Below are positions 1 to 5,963 of a stretch of DNA of 8,378 nucleotides, one piece after another. This DNA comes from Thermomicrobiaceae bacterium (GTDB lineage: Bacteria > Chloroflexota > Chloroflexia > Thermomicrobiales > Thermomicrobiaceae). Each line of letters opens with the position of its first letter. Positions within the stretch are counted from its first letter, which is position 1. The translations under genes were made by a program, and so were the position numbers. The stretch spans positions 1 through 8,378 of the forward strand of contig SLFF01000420.1 of the NCBI GenBank assembly GCA_007124395.1, in the 5' to 3' direction. The notes under the pieces were generated by a model. That model made no database searches. It was not told the DNA's origin and saw only the letters and a list, made by a program, of their open reading frames with translations.

Positions 1-189
1 GGCGAACTCGGACCCGCCAGCCATCGTGGCCCACGGTTTCGGCGGATTCAGGCCCATCGAGTCCATCATTTCGGTGGTTCCTTCGACACCTGGCCCGCCG
101 AACCAGCCGAAGAGCTTCTGGCTGCCGTGACCGGTGAACAGCCCTCCATACACGCCACGCAGTGCCAGCAATCCAAAGTCCTTGAGCAT
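1..189 (-). CDS. DoxX family membrane protein, N-terminal part (runs off the window)
   Basis: The reading frame starts at ATG 189-187 and stays open to base 1, giving 63 residues. The start follows a clear AAAGGAG ribosome site with a spacer of about 7 nt (ending near 197). It begins MLKDFGLLALRGVYGGLF, a hydrophobic first helix, followed by GHGSQKLFGWFGGPG at residues 20-34 and a GLNPPKPW segment at residues 46-53. That arrangement (first helix, GHGxQKLFGxFGGxG, then a Gly/Pro-Trp stretch) is the hallmark of the DoxX/DoxD family of small four-helix inner-membrane proteins, usually about 130-180 residues. Members are linked to redox or thiol stress and sulfur metabolism, but the activity of most is unknown. 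The remaining helices lie outside the window. The gene lies on the same strand as sucAB but is separated by a terminator and over 300 nt, so it is probably transcribed independently. Family call is confident; function is not. Confidence 0.85.
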   Translation of the reverse strand, partial: MLKDFGLLALRGVYGGLFTGHGSQKLFGWFGGPGVEGTTEMMDSMGLNPPKPWATMAGGSEFA

Positions 190-348
190 GATTGCGCTCC
201 TTTCTGGGAAGGAGTCAGTGCAACAACCGCGCCAAAGGGGGGAGAGCTTCGAAGCGGAATACTCGTGAAAAGCGTCGTCCTGGGCAACGTCGAAGGATCT
301 GTGAGTCCCGCATCGGCCCGCCTCCGGACAGGTGTTTACGCCCCGGAT

Positions 349-380
349 GCCAGGGATTCCTCGACAAGCTCGGAATGACG
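349..380. repeat. Interspersed intergenic repeat-like element (GGATTCC...GGAATGAC type)
   Basis: The core reads GGGATTCCTCGACAAGCT followed by CGGAATGACG. ATTCC and GGAAT form an imperfect hairpin around CGACAAGCTC. Sequences of this kind recur between genes in many bacterial genomes and give spurious peptides such as VIPSLSRNP on one strand and GIPRQARND on the other; both can be read here. That recognition is from general knowledge. Only one copy lies in this window, so repetition cannot be shown from it. Confidence 0.5.
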
Positions 381-466
381 TGGGGGCGCAGGCGGATCAG
401 AGTAACCGCCGAATAGTGCGAGGTAACGTACACCGGGCCGGCCCCTACCGTGGAGCGCGGCATACG

Positions 467-497
467 AAAACGCGCGACGGAATGTTCCGCCGCGCGT
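467..497 (-). terminator. Rho-independent terminator of the sucAB operon
   Basis: On the minus strand, 27 nt past the sucB stop codon, ACGCGCGGCGGAA (497-485) pairs with TTCCGTCGCGCGT (482-470): 13 nt per arm with a single G-U wobble. The innermost pairs must open to make a loop. It is followed by TTTT (470-467, partly shared with the stem end). The stem is very GC-rich and correctly placed for ending sucA-sucB transcription. The U-tract is short. Confidence 0.85.
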
Positions 498-523
498 CTC
501 TCATCTCGAAGTTGTGAGGCGGA

Positions 524-1849
524 CTATCCCTCGATCAACATGCTCTCGGGATCTTCGAGCAGATCCTTGATCCGGACCAGGAACTGGACGGCTTCTCGAC
601 CATCCACGATCCGATGATCATAGGAGAGTGCCAGGTACATCATCGGTCGAACGGCGATCTCACCGTCGACTACCATCGGCCGCTCCTGGATCTTGTGCAT
701 CCCCAGAATCGCGACCTGCGGCGGGTTGAGAATCGGCGTCGACAACAGCGATCCGAAGATGCCACCGTTGGTGATGGTAAAGGTTCCGCCAGCCAGCTCA
801 TCGATCTTGAGCTTGTTGTCACGGGCTCGTGTGGCCAGATCGATAATGTCCTGCTCGATCTGAGCAAACGATTTGCGATCAGCATCCCGAACGACTGGAA
901 CAACCAGTCCATCATCGACACCGACTGCCACGCCGATGTCATAGTAGTTCTTGTAGACGATCTCATCGCCCTGAATCTCGGCGTTGACCTCCGGGAAGGA
1001 TTTGAGCGCGCCGATCGATGCCTTGGTGAAGAACGACATGAATCCGAGTGAGACCCCATGGCGCTCCTTGAAGGCATCCCGACGACGCTTGCGGAGGTCC
1101 ATGATCGCCGTCATGTCGACCTCGTTGAAGGTCGTAAGCATCGCGGCGTTCTGCTGCGCCTCGACCAGTCGTCTGGCTATCGTCTGACGGCGCCGACTCA
1201 TCCGAACACGCTCTTCACGACGCGTCTCGGACAACAGCGAGAACGGCGCTGCGTCACCACCCGCTGCGGAAGCTGGTGCTGCGGCCGGGGCAGACTCGCC
1301 CGAGGTGCCATTGGTTGGCGCCGGTGCGGCCTGCGGTTGAGATTGCTGCTGCACGAAGCTGAGCACGTCTTCCCGGGTCACCCGGTCTCCATCTCCATGG
1401 ACCGGAATCCGGCTGAGATCGATACTGTGCTCCTCGGCCAGACGTCGCACGGCTGGGGTGGCTCTTCGGCCACCACCGACCGGCTCGGCCTGTTCCTCAC
1501 CGGCAGCGGCTCCCGTTTCCGCAGGCGTCGCAGCCTGAGCAACCGGCTCTTCAGACGGTGCGGTGGCTGCCTTCTGGGATTCTGAATCAGCCGCGGGAGC
1601 TGCAGCCGCAGCTCCGGCTTCGATGCTGGCGATCACTTCGCCGACTTCAACCGTATCGCCCTCTGACTTGTGAATCTGCTGGAGCACGCCGGCTTCTTCC
1701 GCGGCAATCTCCACGTTCACCTTGTCCGTTTCGAGTTCGACCAGCGTCTCCCCGGCGGAAACTGACTCACCCTCTTTTTTCAGCCAGGTGCCGACCATCG
1801 CGTCGACAACGGACTCACCAAGCTCGGGAACTCGAATTTCAGTCGGCAT
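524..1849 (-). CDS. sucB: 2-oxoglutarate dehydrogenase E2 (dihydrolipoamide succinyltransferase)
   Basis: This is the core enzyme of the 2-oxoglutarate dehydrogenase complex. It takes the succinyl group from E1 onto a swinging lipoyl arm and passes it to coenzyme A, making succinyl-CoA in the TCA cycle in the cytoplasm. At 441 residues it has standard E2 architecture: a lipoyl domain (about 1-77) with ETDKV and the lipoylated lysine at 43; an Ala/Pro/Glu-rich linker (78-126); a peripheral subunit-binding domain (about 128-165, ATPAVRRLAEEHSIDL) that docks E1/E3; a second Ala/Pro-rich linker; and the catalytic acyltransferase domain (about 207-441) with HRIVDG at 412-417 supplying catalytic His412 and Asp416. 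The start overlaps the sucA stop by 11 nt and has GGAG six bases upstream, inside sucA, so translation is probably coupled. The succinyl (not acetyl) assignment rests on the adjacent sucA and on overall resemblance. A strong terminator follows. Confidence 0.96.
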   Translation of the reverse strand: MPTEIRVPELGESVVDAMVGTWLKKEGESVSAGETLVELETDKVNVEIAAEEAGVLQQIHKSEGDTVEVGEVIASIEAGAAAAAPAADSESQKAATAPSEEPVAQAATPAETGAAAGEEQAEPVGGGRRATPAVRRLAEEHSIDLSRIPVHGDGDRVTREDVLSFVQQQSQPQAAPAPTNGTSGESAPAAAPASAAGGDAAPFSLLSETRREERVRMSRRRQTIARRLVEAQQNAAMLTTFNEVDMTAIMDLRKRRRDAFKERHGVSLGFMSFFTKASIGALKSFPEVNAEIQGDEIVYKNYYDIGVAVGVDDGLVVPVVRDADRKSFAQIEQDIIDLATRARDNKLKIDELAGGTFTITNGGIFGSLLSTPILNPPQVAILGMHKIQERPMVVDGEIAVRPMMYLALSYDHRIVDGREAVQFLVRIKDLLEDPESMLIEG

Positions 1850-4637
1850 TCTTCACTCCGTAGGTCTCCTCCGGGACATTCGCGTCCTGGAATGCCTCGG
1901 TCACAATACGATTCTGCTCACTGTTGTGGACGTTCGGGTAGCCCTCTGCCGGGCTGGCTCGCTCTGGACGGCCAATGTATCGCACCTCGGAGCCTGATGG
2001 TAGCAGACTGCGAAGGCGTGGCTCCATATAGAACCAGGCGCCCATGTTCTTCGGCTCTTCCTGCAACCAGACCACGTCCCTGACATTCGGATACTGCTCG
2101 AGTATCGATGCAATCTCTTCACCCGGGAAGGGGTAGAGCTGTTCGACCCGAATCAGCGCAACCTGATCACTAGCTTCCCACTGATCGCTGGTCACCAGAT
2201 CCACATAGACTTTACCGCTGCAGAATACCAGGCGCTTGACCTTGTCTGGCTGCTCGCCAGCTCGCGAGTCATTCAGCACCGTCTGAAACTGGCCGCTAGC
2301 CAGCTCTGACAGCGGAGAGCCTGCCCGCGGATGTCGCAAGAGGCTCTTCGGCGTCATCACGATCAGTGGCCGGCGCTCGGACTTGAGTGATGCCGCGTGA
2401 CGACGCAGCAAGTGGAAATACTGGGCCGCGGTGGTGCAGTTGGCCACCCGGATGTTGTCTTCGGCAGCGAGCTGCAGGAAGCGCTCCAGACGTCCGCTGG
2501 AGTGCTCCGGCCCCTGTCCTTCGTAACCGTGCGGCAACAGCAGCACCAGCGAAGGGTGCTCCTGCCACTTGGCCCGTGCCGCAACGATGAACTGGTCGAT
2601 GATGACCTGTGCAACGTTGATGAAGTCGCCAAACTGGCCTTCCCAGATCGTCAGCGTCTCCGGCGCCTGGACACTGTAGCCGTAATCGAAGCCGAGCGTC
2701 GCCGTCTCGGTGAGTGGGCTGTTGTACACCGCAAACGATGCTTCTGCTCCATCGAGATGCTGCATCGGCGTGTATCGGTTCCCGTTCTCCACATCATGGA
2801 ACACCAGATGCCGCTGGCTGAAGGTCCCCCGCTCGGTATCCTGACCTTCCAGCCGGATCGGGGTACCGTCCTTAATGATGGAGGCAAACGCCAGCGCCTC
2901 GGCATGGGCCCAGTCGAGCGAGTTCTCCTGTTCGGAGGCATCGACACGGCGCTGAATCTGACGCTTGAGCTTCGGGTTCAGGGAGAAGCTGTCCGGGAAG
3001 GTATACAGCTGGGTGTTCAGATCCCGGAGCGTCGATTCAGCGACCCCGGTCTCTGTGGAGAACACCCGACCATTGCTGCCGGTCTCCACCAGTCTGGGAG
3101 GGGCTGGCGGTTCATAATCGTCCTGGTCGATCCGCTTCTTGATCTCGGTGAGGTCCGCCAGGGCCTTTTGATCCAGCGCGTCGGATTCAGCTTTCGGCAT
3201 CACCCCCTGCTGATCGAGCCGATCGGCCCAGATCGCACGAACGGTTGGATGCTTGCTGATCTTTGCGTAGAGGCGGGGCTGGGTGAATCCGGGCTCGTCG
3301 CCCTCGTTGTGACCCCATCGCCGATACCCGATCAGATCAACCAGGAAGTCCTTCTGGAACTTCTGCCGGTAGGCGTAGGCAATCCGGACTGCGGCAATCG
3401 CCGCCTCCGGGTCATCAGCGTTGACGTGGATAATCGGGATCTCGAACCCACGGGCAATATCGCTGGAGTACATCGTCGAGCGAGATTGCCACGGTTCCGT
3501 GGTGTAGCCGAGCTGATTGTTGGCGATGATATGCAGCGAACCACCAACGTTGTACCCCGGTATCAGGGAAAGGTTCAGGGTCTCGGTTACGACACCCTCA
3601 CCGGGGAAGGCGGCATCGCCGTGAACCATGATCGGAATGCCCTTGCTGGTATCCAGCTCCGGGGCACTGCCGGTATCACGGCGTTCCTGAATCGCACGCG
3701 TCATCCCGGCAACCACCGGATTCACGAACTCAAGGTGACTCGGGTTGGAAGCCATCCGGACGCGCACACCCAGGTCGCCCGGCTCACGATCCCAGCCAAG
3801 GTGATACTTCACATCACCGGTCCAGCCAGCATCGGAATCGTGAAACAGACCCTTGCCGGCAAACTGGGCGATGCTCTGCTCGTAACTCTTGCCGAGAATG
3901 TGAACCAGCGTGTTGACCCGACCGCGATGGGCCATGCCGATCATCACGTTGGGAATCTCATCCGTGGCAGCATGACGAACAACGTCGCCGATCATCGCCA
4001 CCAGCATGTCGTTGCCCTCGACCGAGAACCGCTTCGCCCCGAAGAACGCTTTGTGGATGAACTTCTCATAGGCCTCGACATCGGTGAGTGTGCCGAGCAG
4101 TTCGCGTTTCTCTTCGGCGCTCAAAGGTGGCGAGACCTGCGAAGTCTCCGCGGCCAGCTGCAGCCAAGCGCGTTCGTCCGGATTCTGCACATGCTCGAAA
4201 TCGAACCCGGTTGGTCCGCAATAGGCCTGGCGCAACCGGTTGATCGCTTCGAGCGCGGAACCGGCCTGTTCGGCAATTGGCCCCCCGACAGCTTCTGCAG
4301 GCAATCCCTGCAAATCAGCTTCGGAGAGACCGTGGGTAGCCGGATCGAGCAACGGATCACCCGGTGGCTCACTACCGAGCGGATCGAGCTGGGCGCCACG
4401 ATGCCCGGAACGTCGAATCGCCCGTGCCAGGTTTCCCACCGCCATCAGGCGTGAGATATCGACCGCCGCTCCGGCTCCGGCAGCAACCGCCGACGCGCCA
4501 TTCGTCGAATACGGAGTCCACTGCTCGAACGCCTGGCGAGTTACCGGGTCTACCGACTCCGGATCCTGTGTGTAACGCTCGTACAATTCCAGAACATAGC
4601 CGGAATTCGGGCCATGAAACAATGCTTCAAGAGTCAT
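1839..4637 (-). CDS. sucA: 2-oxoglutarate dehydrogenase E1 component
   Basis: This is the thiamine diphosphate-dependent E1 subunit. It decarboxylates 2-oxoglutarate and transfers the succinyl group to the lipoyl arm of E2 (SucB, next gene). Its 932 residues match the usual length of about 930. Visible landmarks are: the short N-terminal E1 segment (GPNSGYVLELYERY, 9-22); GMAHRGRVN (234-242); SNPSHLE (297-303); the ThDP/Mg region starting at GDAAF (340-344) and reaching NN (373-374); RLEGQDTERGTFSQRH (595-610); WEGQFGDF (665-672); HGYEGQGPEHSSGRLERFL (703-721); and EQLYPFPGEE (832-841). There is no N-terminal acyltransferase fusion as in mycobacterial Kgd. The start ATG 4637-4635 has AGGTGGG (4653-4647) nine bases upstream. 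The gene is followed, with overlap, by sucB. Upstream lies a folded leader RNA with an intrinsic terminator ending about 40 nt before the start codon, which suggests control by attenuation. E3 is encoded elsewhere. Confidence 0.97.
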   Translation of the reverse strand: MTLEALFHGPNSGYVLELYERYTQDPESVDPVTRQAFEQWTPYSTNGASAVAAGAGAAVDISRLMAVGNLARAIRRSGHRGAQLDPLGSEPPGDPLLDPATHGLSEADLQGLPAEAVGGPIAEQAGSALEAINRLRQAYCGPTGFDFEHVQNPDERAWLQLAAETSQVSPPLSAEEKRELLGTLTDVEAYEKFIHKAFFGAKRFSVEGNDMLVAMIGDVVRHAATDEIPNVMIGMAHRGRVNTLVHILGKSYEQSIAQFAGKGLFHDSDAGWTGDVKYHLGWDREPGDLGVRVRMASNPSHLEFVNPVVAGMTRAIQERRDTGSAPELDTSKGIPIMVHGDAAFPGEGVVTETLNLSLIPGYNVGGSLHIIANNQLGYTTEPWQSRSTMYSSDIARGFEIPIIHVNADDPEAAIAAVRIAYAYRQKFQKDFLVDLIGYRRWGHNEGDEPGFTQPRLYAKISKHPTVRAIWADRLDQQGVMPKAESDALDQKALADLTEIKKRIDQDDYEPPAPPRLVETGSNGRVFSTETGVAESTLRDLNTQLYTFPDSFSLNPKLKRQIQRRVDASEQENSLDWAHAEALAFASIIKDGTPIRLEGQDTERGTFSQRHLVFHDVENGNRYTPMQHLDGAEASFAVYNSPLTETATLGFDYGYSVQAPETLTIWEGQFGDFINVAQVIIDQFIVAARAKWQEHPSLVLLLPHGYEGQGPEHSSGRLERFLQLAAEDNIRVANCTTAAQYFHLLRRHAASLKSERRPLIVMTPKSLLRHPRAGSPLSELASGQFQTVLNDSRAGEQPDKVKRLVFCSGKVYVDLVTSDQWEASDQVALIRVEQLYPFPGEEIASILEQYPNVRDVVWLQEEPKNMGAWFYMEPRLRSLLPSGSEVRYIGRPERASPAEGYPNVHNSEQNRIVTEAFQDANVPEETYGVKNAD

Positions 4638-4676
4638 CGGACGACACCCACCTATCTAGGCTGAGGCGGCCAACAC

Positions 4677-4703
4677 AAAAACACGCGACCATGGATGGTC
4701 GCG
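4677..4703 (-). terminator. Intrinsic terminator in the sucA leader
   Basis: On the minus strand CGCGACCAT (4703-4695) pairs perfectly with ATGGTCGCG (4692-4684). The innermost pairs would open to form the loop (separation only CC). The stem is followed by TGTTTTTGTG, including five consecutive T (4681-4677). It lies about 40 nt before the sucA start and reads towards sucA. As no protein gene lies upstream on this strand within the region, its role is either attenuation of sucAB or ending a small RNA. Confidence 0.8.
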
Positions 4704-4831
4704 CACCACGTCGGCGCTGGTACCTGATTTCCTTGCACAGGGGTTGGGGGACGGCTGAAAAGCCGGCACGCCCGGGGAAATGCTGACCTGGGACCGAACC
4801 TGCCTGCACGGTTCTCCCTACCAATCGCCGG
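4677..4831 (-). ncRNA. Structured leader RNA upstream of sucA (candidate riboswitch/attenuator or small RNA), unrecognised family
   Basis: Read on the minus strand, this segment folds into nested helices by hand pairing. P1: CGGCG-A-TTGGTA (4830-4819) with TACCAGCGCCG (4722-4712), 11 pairs with one bulged A and one G-U. P2: GGGAGAACC (4818-4810) with GGTTC-GG-TCCC (4800-4790), 9 pairs, bulged GG and a 9-nt loop. P3: ATTTCC (4781-4776) with GGAAAT (4732-4727), enclosing P4: CGGCT (4765-4761) with AGCCG (4756-4752) and a UUUC loop. A terminator hairpin follows directly. A possible promoter places the 5' end near 4829, exactly at the foot of P1. P1 closing a multi-helix junction, then a terminator shortly before a ribosome site, is the layout of a transcription-attenuating riboswitch. 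A free-standing small RNA gene is the alternative. I looked for the conserved cores of SRP RNA, 6S, tmRNA, RNase P, T-box, TPP, FMN, cobalamin, SAM, glycine and c-di-AMP elements and found none. Pairing was not computed thermodynamically. Confidence 0.55.
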
Positions 4832-4835
4832 GGGC

Positions 4836-4864
4836 AATAGCAGCCTTGTGTGACGCGTCGTCAA
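4836..4864 (-). promoter_or_regulatory. Candidate sigma70-type promoter for the sucA leader
   Basis: TTGACG (4864-4859) matches the -35 consensus in five of six positions. It is followed by a 17-nt spacer and GCTATT (4841-4836), a poor -10 (three of six). A start six or seven bases on would fall near 4829, the 5' foot of helix P1 of the leader RNA, which is the main reason for listing it. Confidence 0.35.
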
Positions 4865-4964
4865 TCGGCTACGCGGCATCGACAATCCGGCTACCACCCG
4901 GCAAATAACGTCGGAATCAATGGTACACCAACTTCACAAAATTCGGGATACCTTGTTTAAAGTC

Positions 4965-4983
4965 CGATCTCAGACTGAGATCG
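4965..4983. promoter_or_regulatory. Perfect 9+1+9 dyad, candidate operator
   Basis: CGATCTCAG (4965-4973), one central A, then CTGAGATCG (4975-4983) is a perfect inverted repeat. It lies about 40 bases upstream of the -35 box of the plus-strand promoter and between two divergent transcription units. The size and symmetry suit a homodimeric DNA-binding regulator. The centre is too tight for an ordinary hairpin loop without opening pairs, and no U-tract follows, so a terminator is unlikely. No matching regulator gene is in the window. Confidence 0.45.
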
Positions 4984-5022
4984 CACGTCTCGTGCCAGTT
5001 TGGCCGGACCCTCATCCCCGGT

Positions 5023-5052
5023 TTGACAGGGATCCGGCACACTCCGTAGTAT
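5023..5052 (+). promoter_or_regulatory. Sigma70-type promoter of the repeat protein/YtxH unit
   Basis: A perfect TTGACA (5023-5028) is followed by an 18-nt spacer and TAGTAT (5047-5052), which matches four of six -10 positions. The predicted start, near 5059, leaves an 80-nt leader before the first gene. Confidence 0.6.
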
Positions 5053-5138
5053 GATTCTTGCTGTTGACTCAAGAAATTTCGTGACCCGGTGAGTACCTCA
5101 CCCGACCGGACGTCTGTAGCGGCAGGAGAGAGTTCATA

Positions 5139-5654
5139 ATGTCGACACCCAGCGACAACAAGCAGCCCGGGGTTGAAGAGACCACCTGGAAACAACCGGC
5201 TGGCAACGTTCCGACTGACGCAACGAAGGCGACCCAGGTCGAGCTCGAAAACGTCGAAGGCGAAACGGTGTTGCTGGATCAGAGCAGTGCCGAACACGTT
5301 CGCGGCGACCGGGTGACGATGAAGATGAGCAAGGCATCGAGCGTCGAAGCCAGCAGCGTCCAGATGGAAAAGAGCGCGGCGGTCTCGGTTGAGGCCGACC
5401 GGGCGGCCATGCAGGAATGTGCTGCGGTTCACGTGGATGCCAATCACCTGCGCATGGTGAAGAGTGAAACGATTTTTGCGCAGAGCAATGAACTCATCAT
5501 GGAAGATGGTTCGCAAGCCATCCTGATCATTACCGGCGGGCTGACTGGAGAAGCCAAAGCGCTAATCCGGGCACCAGCTGCGGCGGTTGTCGGCGCACTG
5601 TTCGCCGTACTGGCCGCCATCATGTTTGCCATCATTCAGGGATCGAGGAAGTAA
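5139..5654 (+). CDS. Tail-anchored protein with 15-residue repeats (predicted short beta-solenoid), unknown function
   Basis: I do not recognise a named family. The 171-residue protein has a polar, Pro/Thr-rich N terminus (1-33) without a signal peptide; six consecutive repeats of exactly 15 residues (35-124); a Gly-containing stretch (125-145); and one C-terminal membrane helix (about 146-166) ending GSRK. Aligned in register, the repeats share V (A in the last) at position 5, G/A/S at 7, V/A/L at 10, L or M at 12 and mostly S at 15. Examples are KASSVEASSVQMEKS (65-79) and AAVHVDANHLRMVKS (95-109). Regular small and aliphatic positions with polar residues between them suit a narrow beta-helix, as in bactofilins and similar polymer-forming proteins, but this is inference. 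The start has AGGAG (5124-5128) ten bases upstream. The stop is two bases from the next gene, whose ribosome site lies inside this one, so the two are coupled. A membrane-attached cytoplasmic scaffold is one possibility. Confidence 0.85.
   Translation: MSTPSDNKQPGVEETTWKQPAGNVPTDATKATQVELENVEGETVLLDQSSAEHVRGDRVTMKMSKASSVEASSVQMEKSAAVSVEADRAAMQECAAVHVDANHLRMVKSETIFAQSNELIMEDGSQAILIITGGLTGEAKALIRAPAAAVVGALFAVLAAIMFAIIQGSRK
5241..5510 (+). repeat. Six in-frame 45-bp (15-residue) tandem units
   Basis: The units encode residues 35-49, 50-64, 65-79, 80-94, 95-109 and 110-124 of the tail-anchored protein with no gaps between them. The repetition is clear at protein level (V at position 5 in five units, M at 12 in five, S or C at 15 in five) but largely eroded at DNA level, so the duplication is old and kept by selection on structure. 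Confidence 0.75.
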
Positions 5655-5656
5655 CT

Positions 5657-5938
5657 ATGGGTTTTTTGACTGGCCTGTTCAAATTCGCTCTGGGCGGGGC
5701 TATCGGGGCCGCCGTTGGCGCCGGGGTTGCCATGTTGCTGGCACCGCAGAGCGGCGAAGAGCTCAAGGCAAAGATCGATCAACGTATGGAAGAGGGCAGG
5801 CAGGCGCGTGCTGAAGCCGAAGCGGCAACCCGTGCCGCGATGGAGCAGGAATTCCGCCGTATGGTCAACGACGAGAACGCGCTACGCGCCAGCCCGACCA
5901 ATGGCACGGCAACACAGACCTCGACAAGCTCCAGCTAG
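5657..5938 (+). CDS. YtxH-family membrane protein
   Basis: This is a 93-residue protein with a Gly/Ala-rich membrane helix (about 9-29, ALGGAIGAAVGAGVAMLLAP) running straight into LLAPQSGEELKAKI (27-40), the signature of the YtxH family (one helix, then APxSGEE and a charged helix). Residues 37-72 are a charged, probably helical or coiled-coil segment. The last 15 residues are Ser/Thr-rich and likely disordered. YtxH proteins are small stress-associated membrane proteins with no established biochemical role. The ATG lies two bases after the previous stop and uses GAGGAA inside that gene, so it is made together with the repeat protein. The unit ends at a strong terminator 28 bases on. Confidence 0.88.
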   Translation: MGFLTGLFKFALGGAIGAAVGAGVAMLLAPQSGEELKAKIDQRMEEGRQARAEAEAATRAAMEQEFRRMVNDENALRASPTNGTATQTSTSSS

Positions 5939-5963
5939 CCACTGCTCCAATCTTCGTCATCAA

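Larger units (their letters stand above)
190..523. other. Intergenic region between sucB and the DoxX gene, no gene seen
   Basis: I see no convincing coding frame in these 334 bases; short open frames on both strands lack ribosome sites and family resemblance. It holds the sucAB terminator (467-497), an interspersed-repeat-like segment (about 349-380) and, near the DoxX gene, a weak promoter candidate on the minus strand: TTGCCC (287-282), a 17-nt spacer and GAGTAT (264-259). The -10 part matches the consensus poorly, so this promoter is only a suggestion. A 10-bp palindrome GGGCCGGCCC lies near 434-443, with no evident role. Confidence 0.5.

Noticed and set aside
1058..1585. Plus-strand open frame of 175 codons opposite sucB
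   Set aside because: It is antisense to the well-supported E2 gene, with Arg/Cys-rich composition typical of a wrong frame.
2397..4454. Long plus-strand open frame of 685 codons opposite sucA
   Set aside because: It lies wholly antisense to a textbook sucA, shows no family resemblance and no ribosome site; it reflects the GC-rich codon pattern of the real gene.
1839..4637. Possibility that SucA is a Kgd-type fusion or a truncated gene
   Set aside because: Length (932 residues), normal E1 N terminus and all landmarks in order point to a complete conventional E1.
4718..4724. TGGTACC on the plus strand, the core of the T-box motif
   Set aside because: It lacks the flanking T-box consensus, has no specifier stem upstream and no synthetase or amino-acid gene following; it is simply one strand of helix P1.
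4684..4831. SRP RNA, 6S RNA, cobalamin or c-di-AMP riboswitch in the sucA leader
   Set aside because: The required conserved cores (for example the GGAAGGAAGCAGC-type SRP loop or the cobalamin box) are absent on both strands.
5051..5092. ATG frame MILAVDSRNFVTR in the leader of the repeat-protein gene
   Set aside because: Its start codon overlaps the predicted -10 box, so it would lie outside the transcript, and it has no ribosome site.
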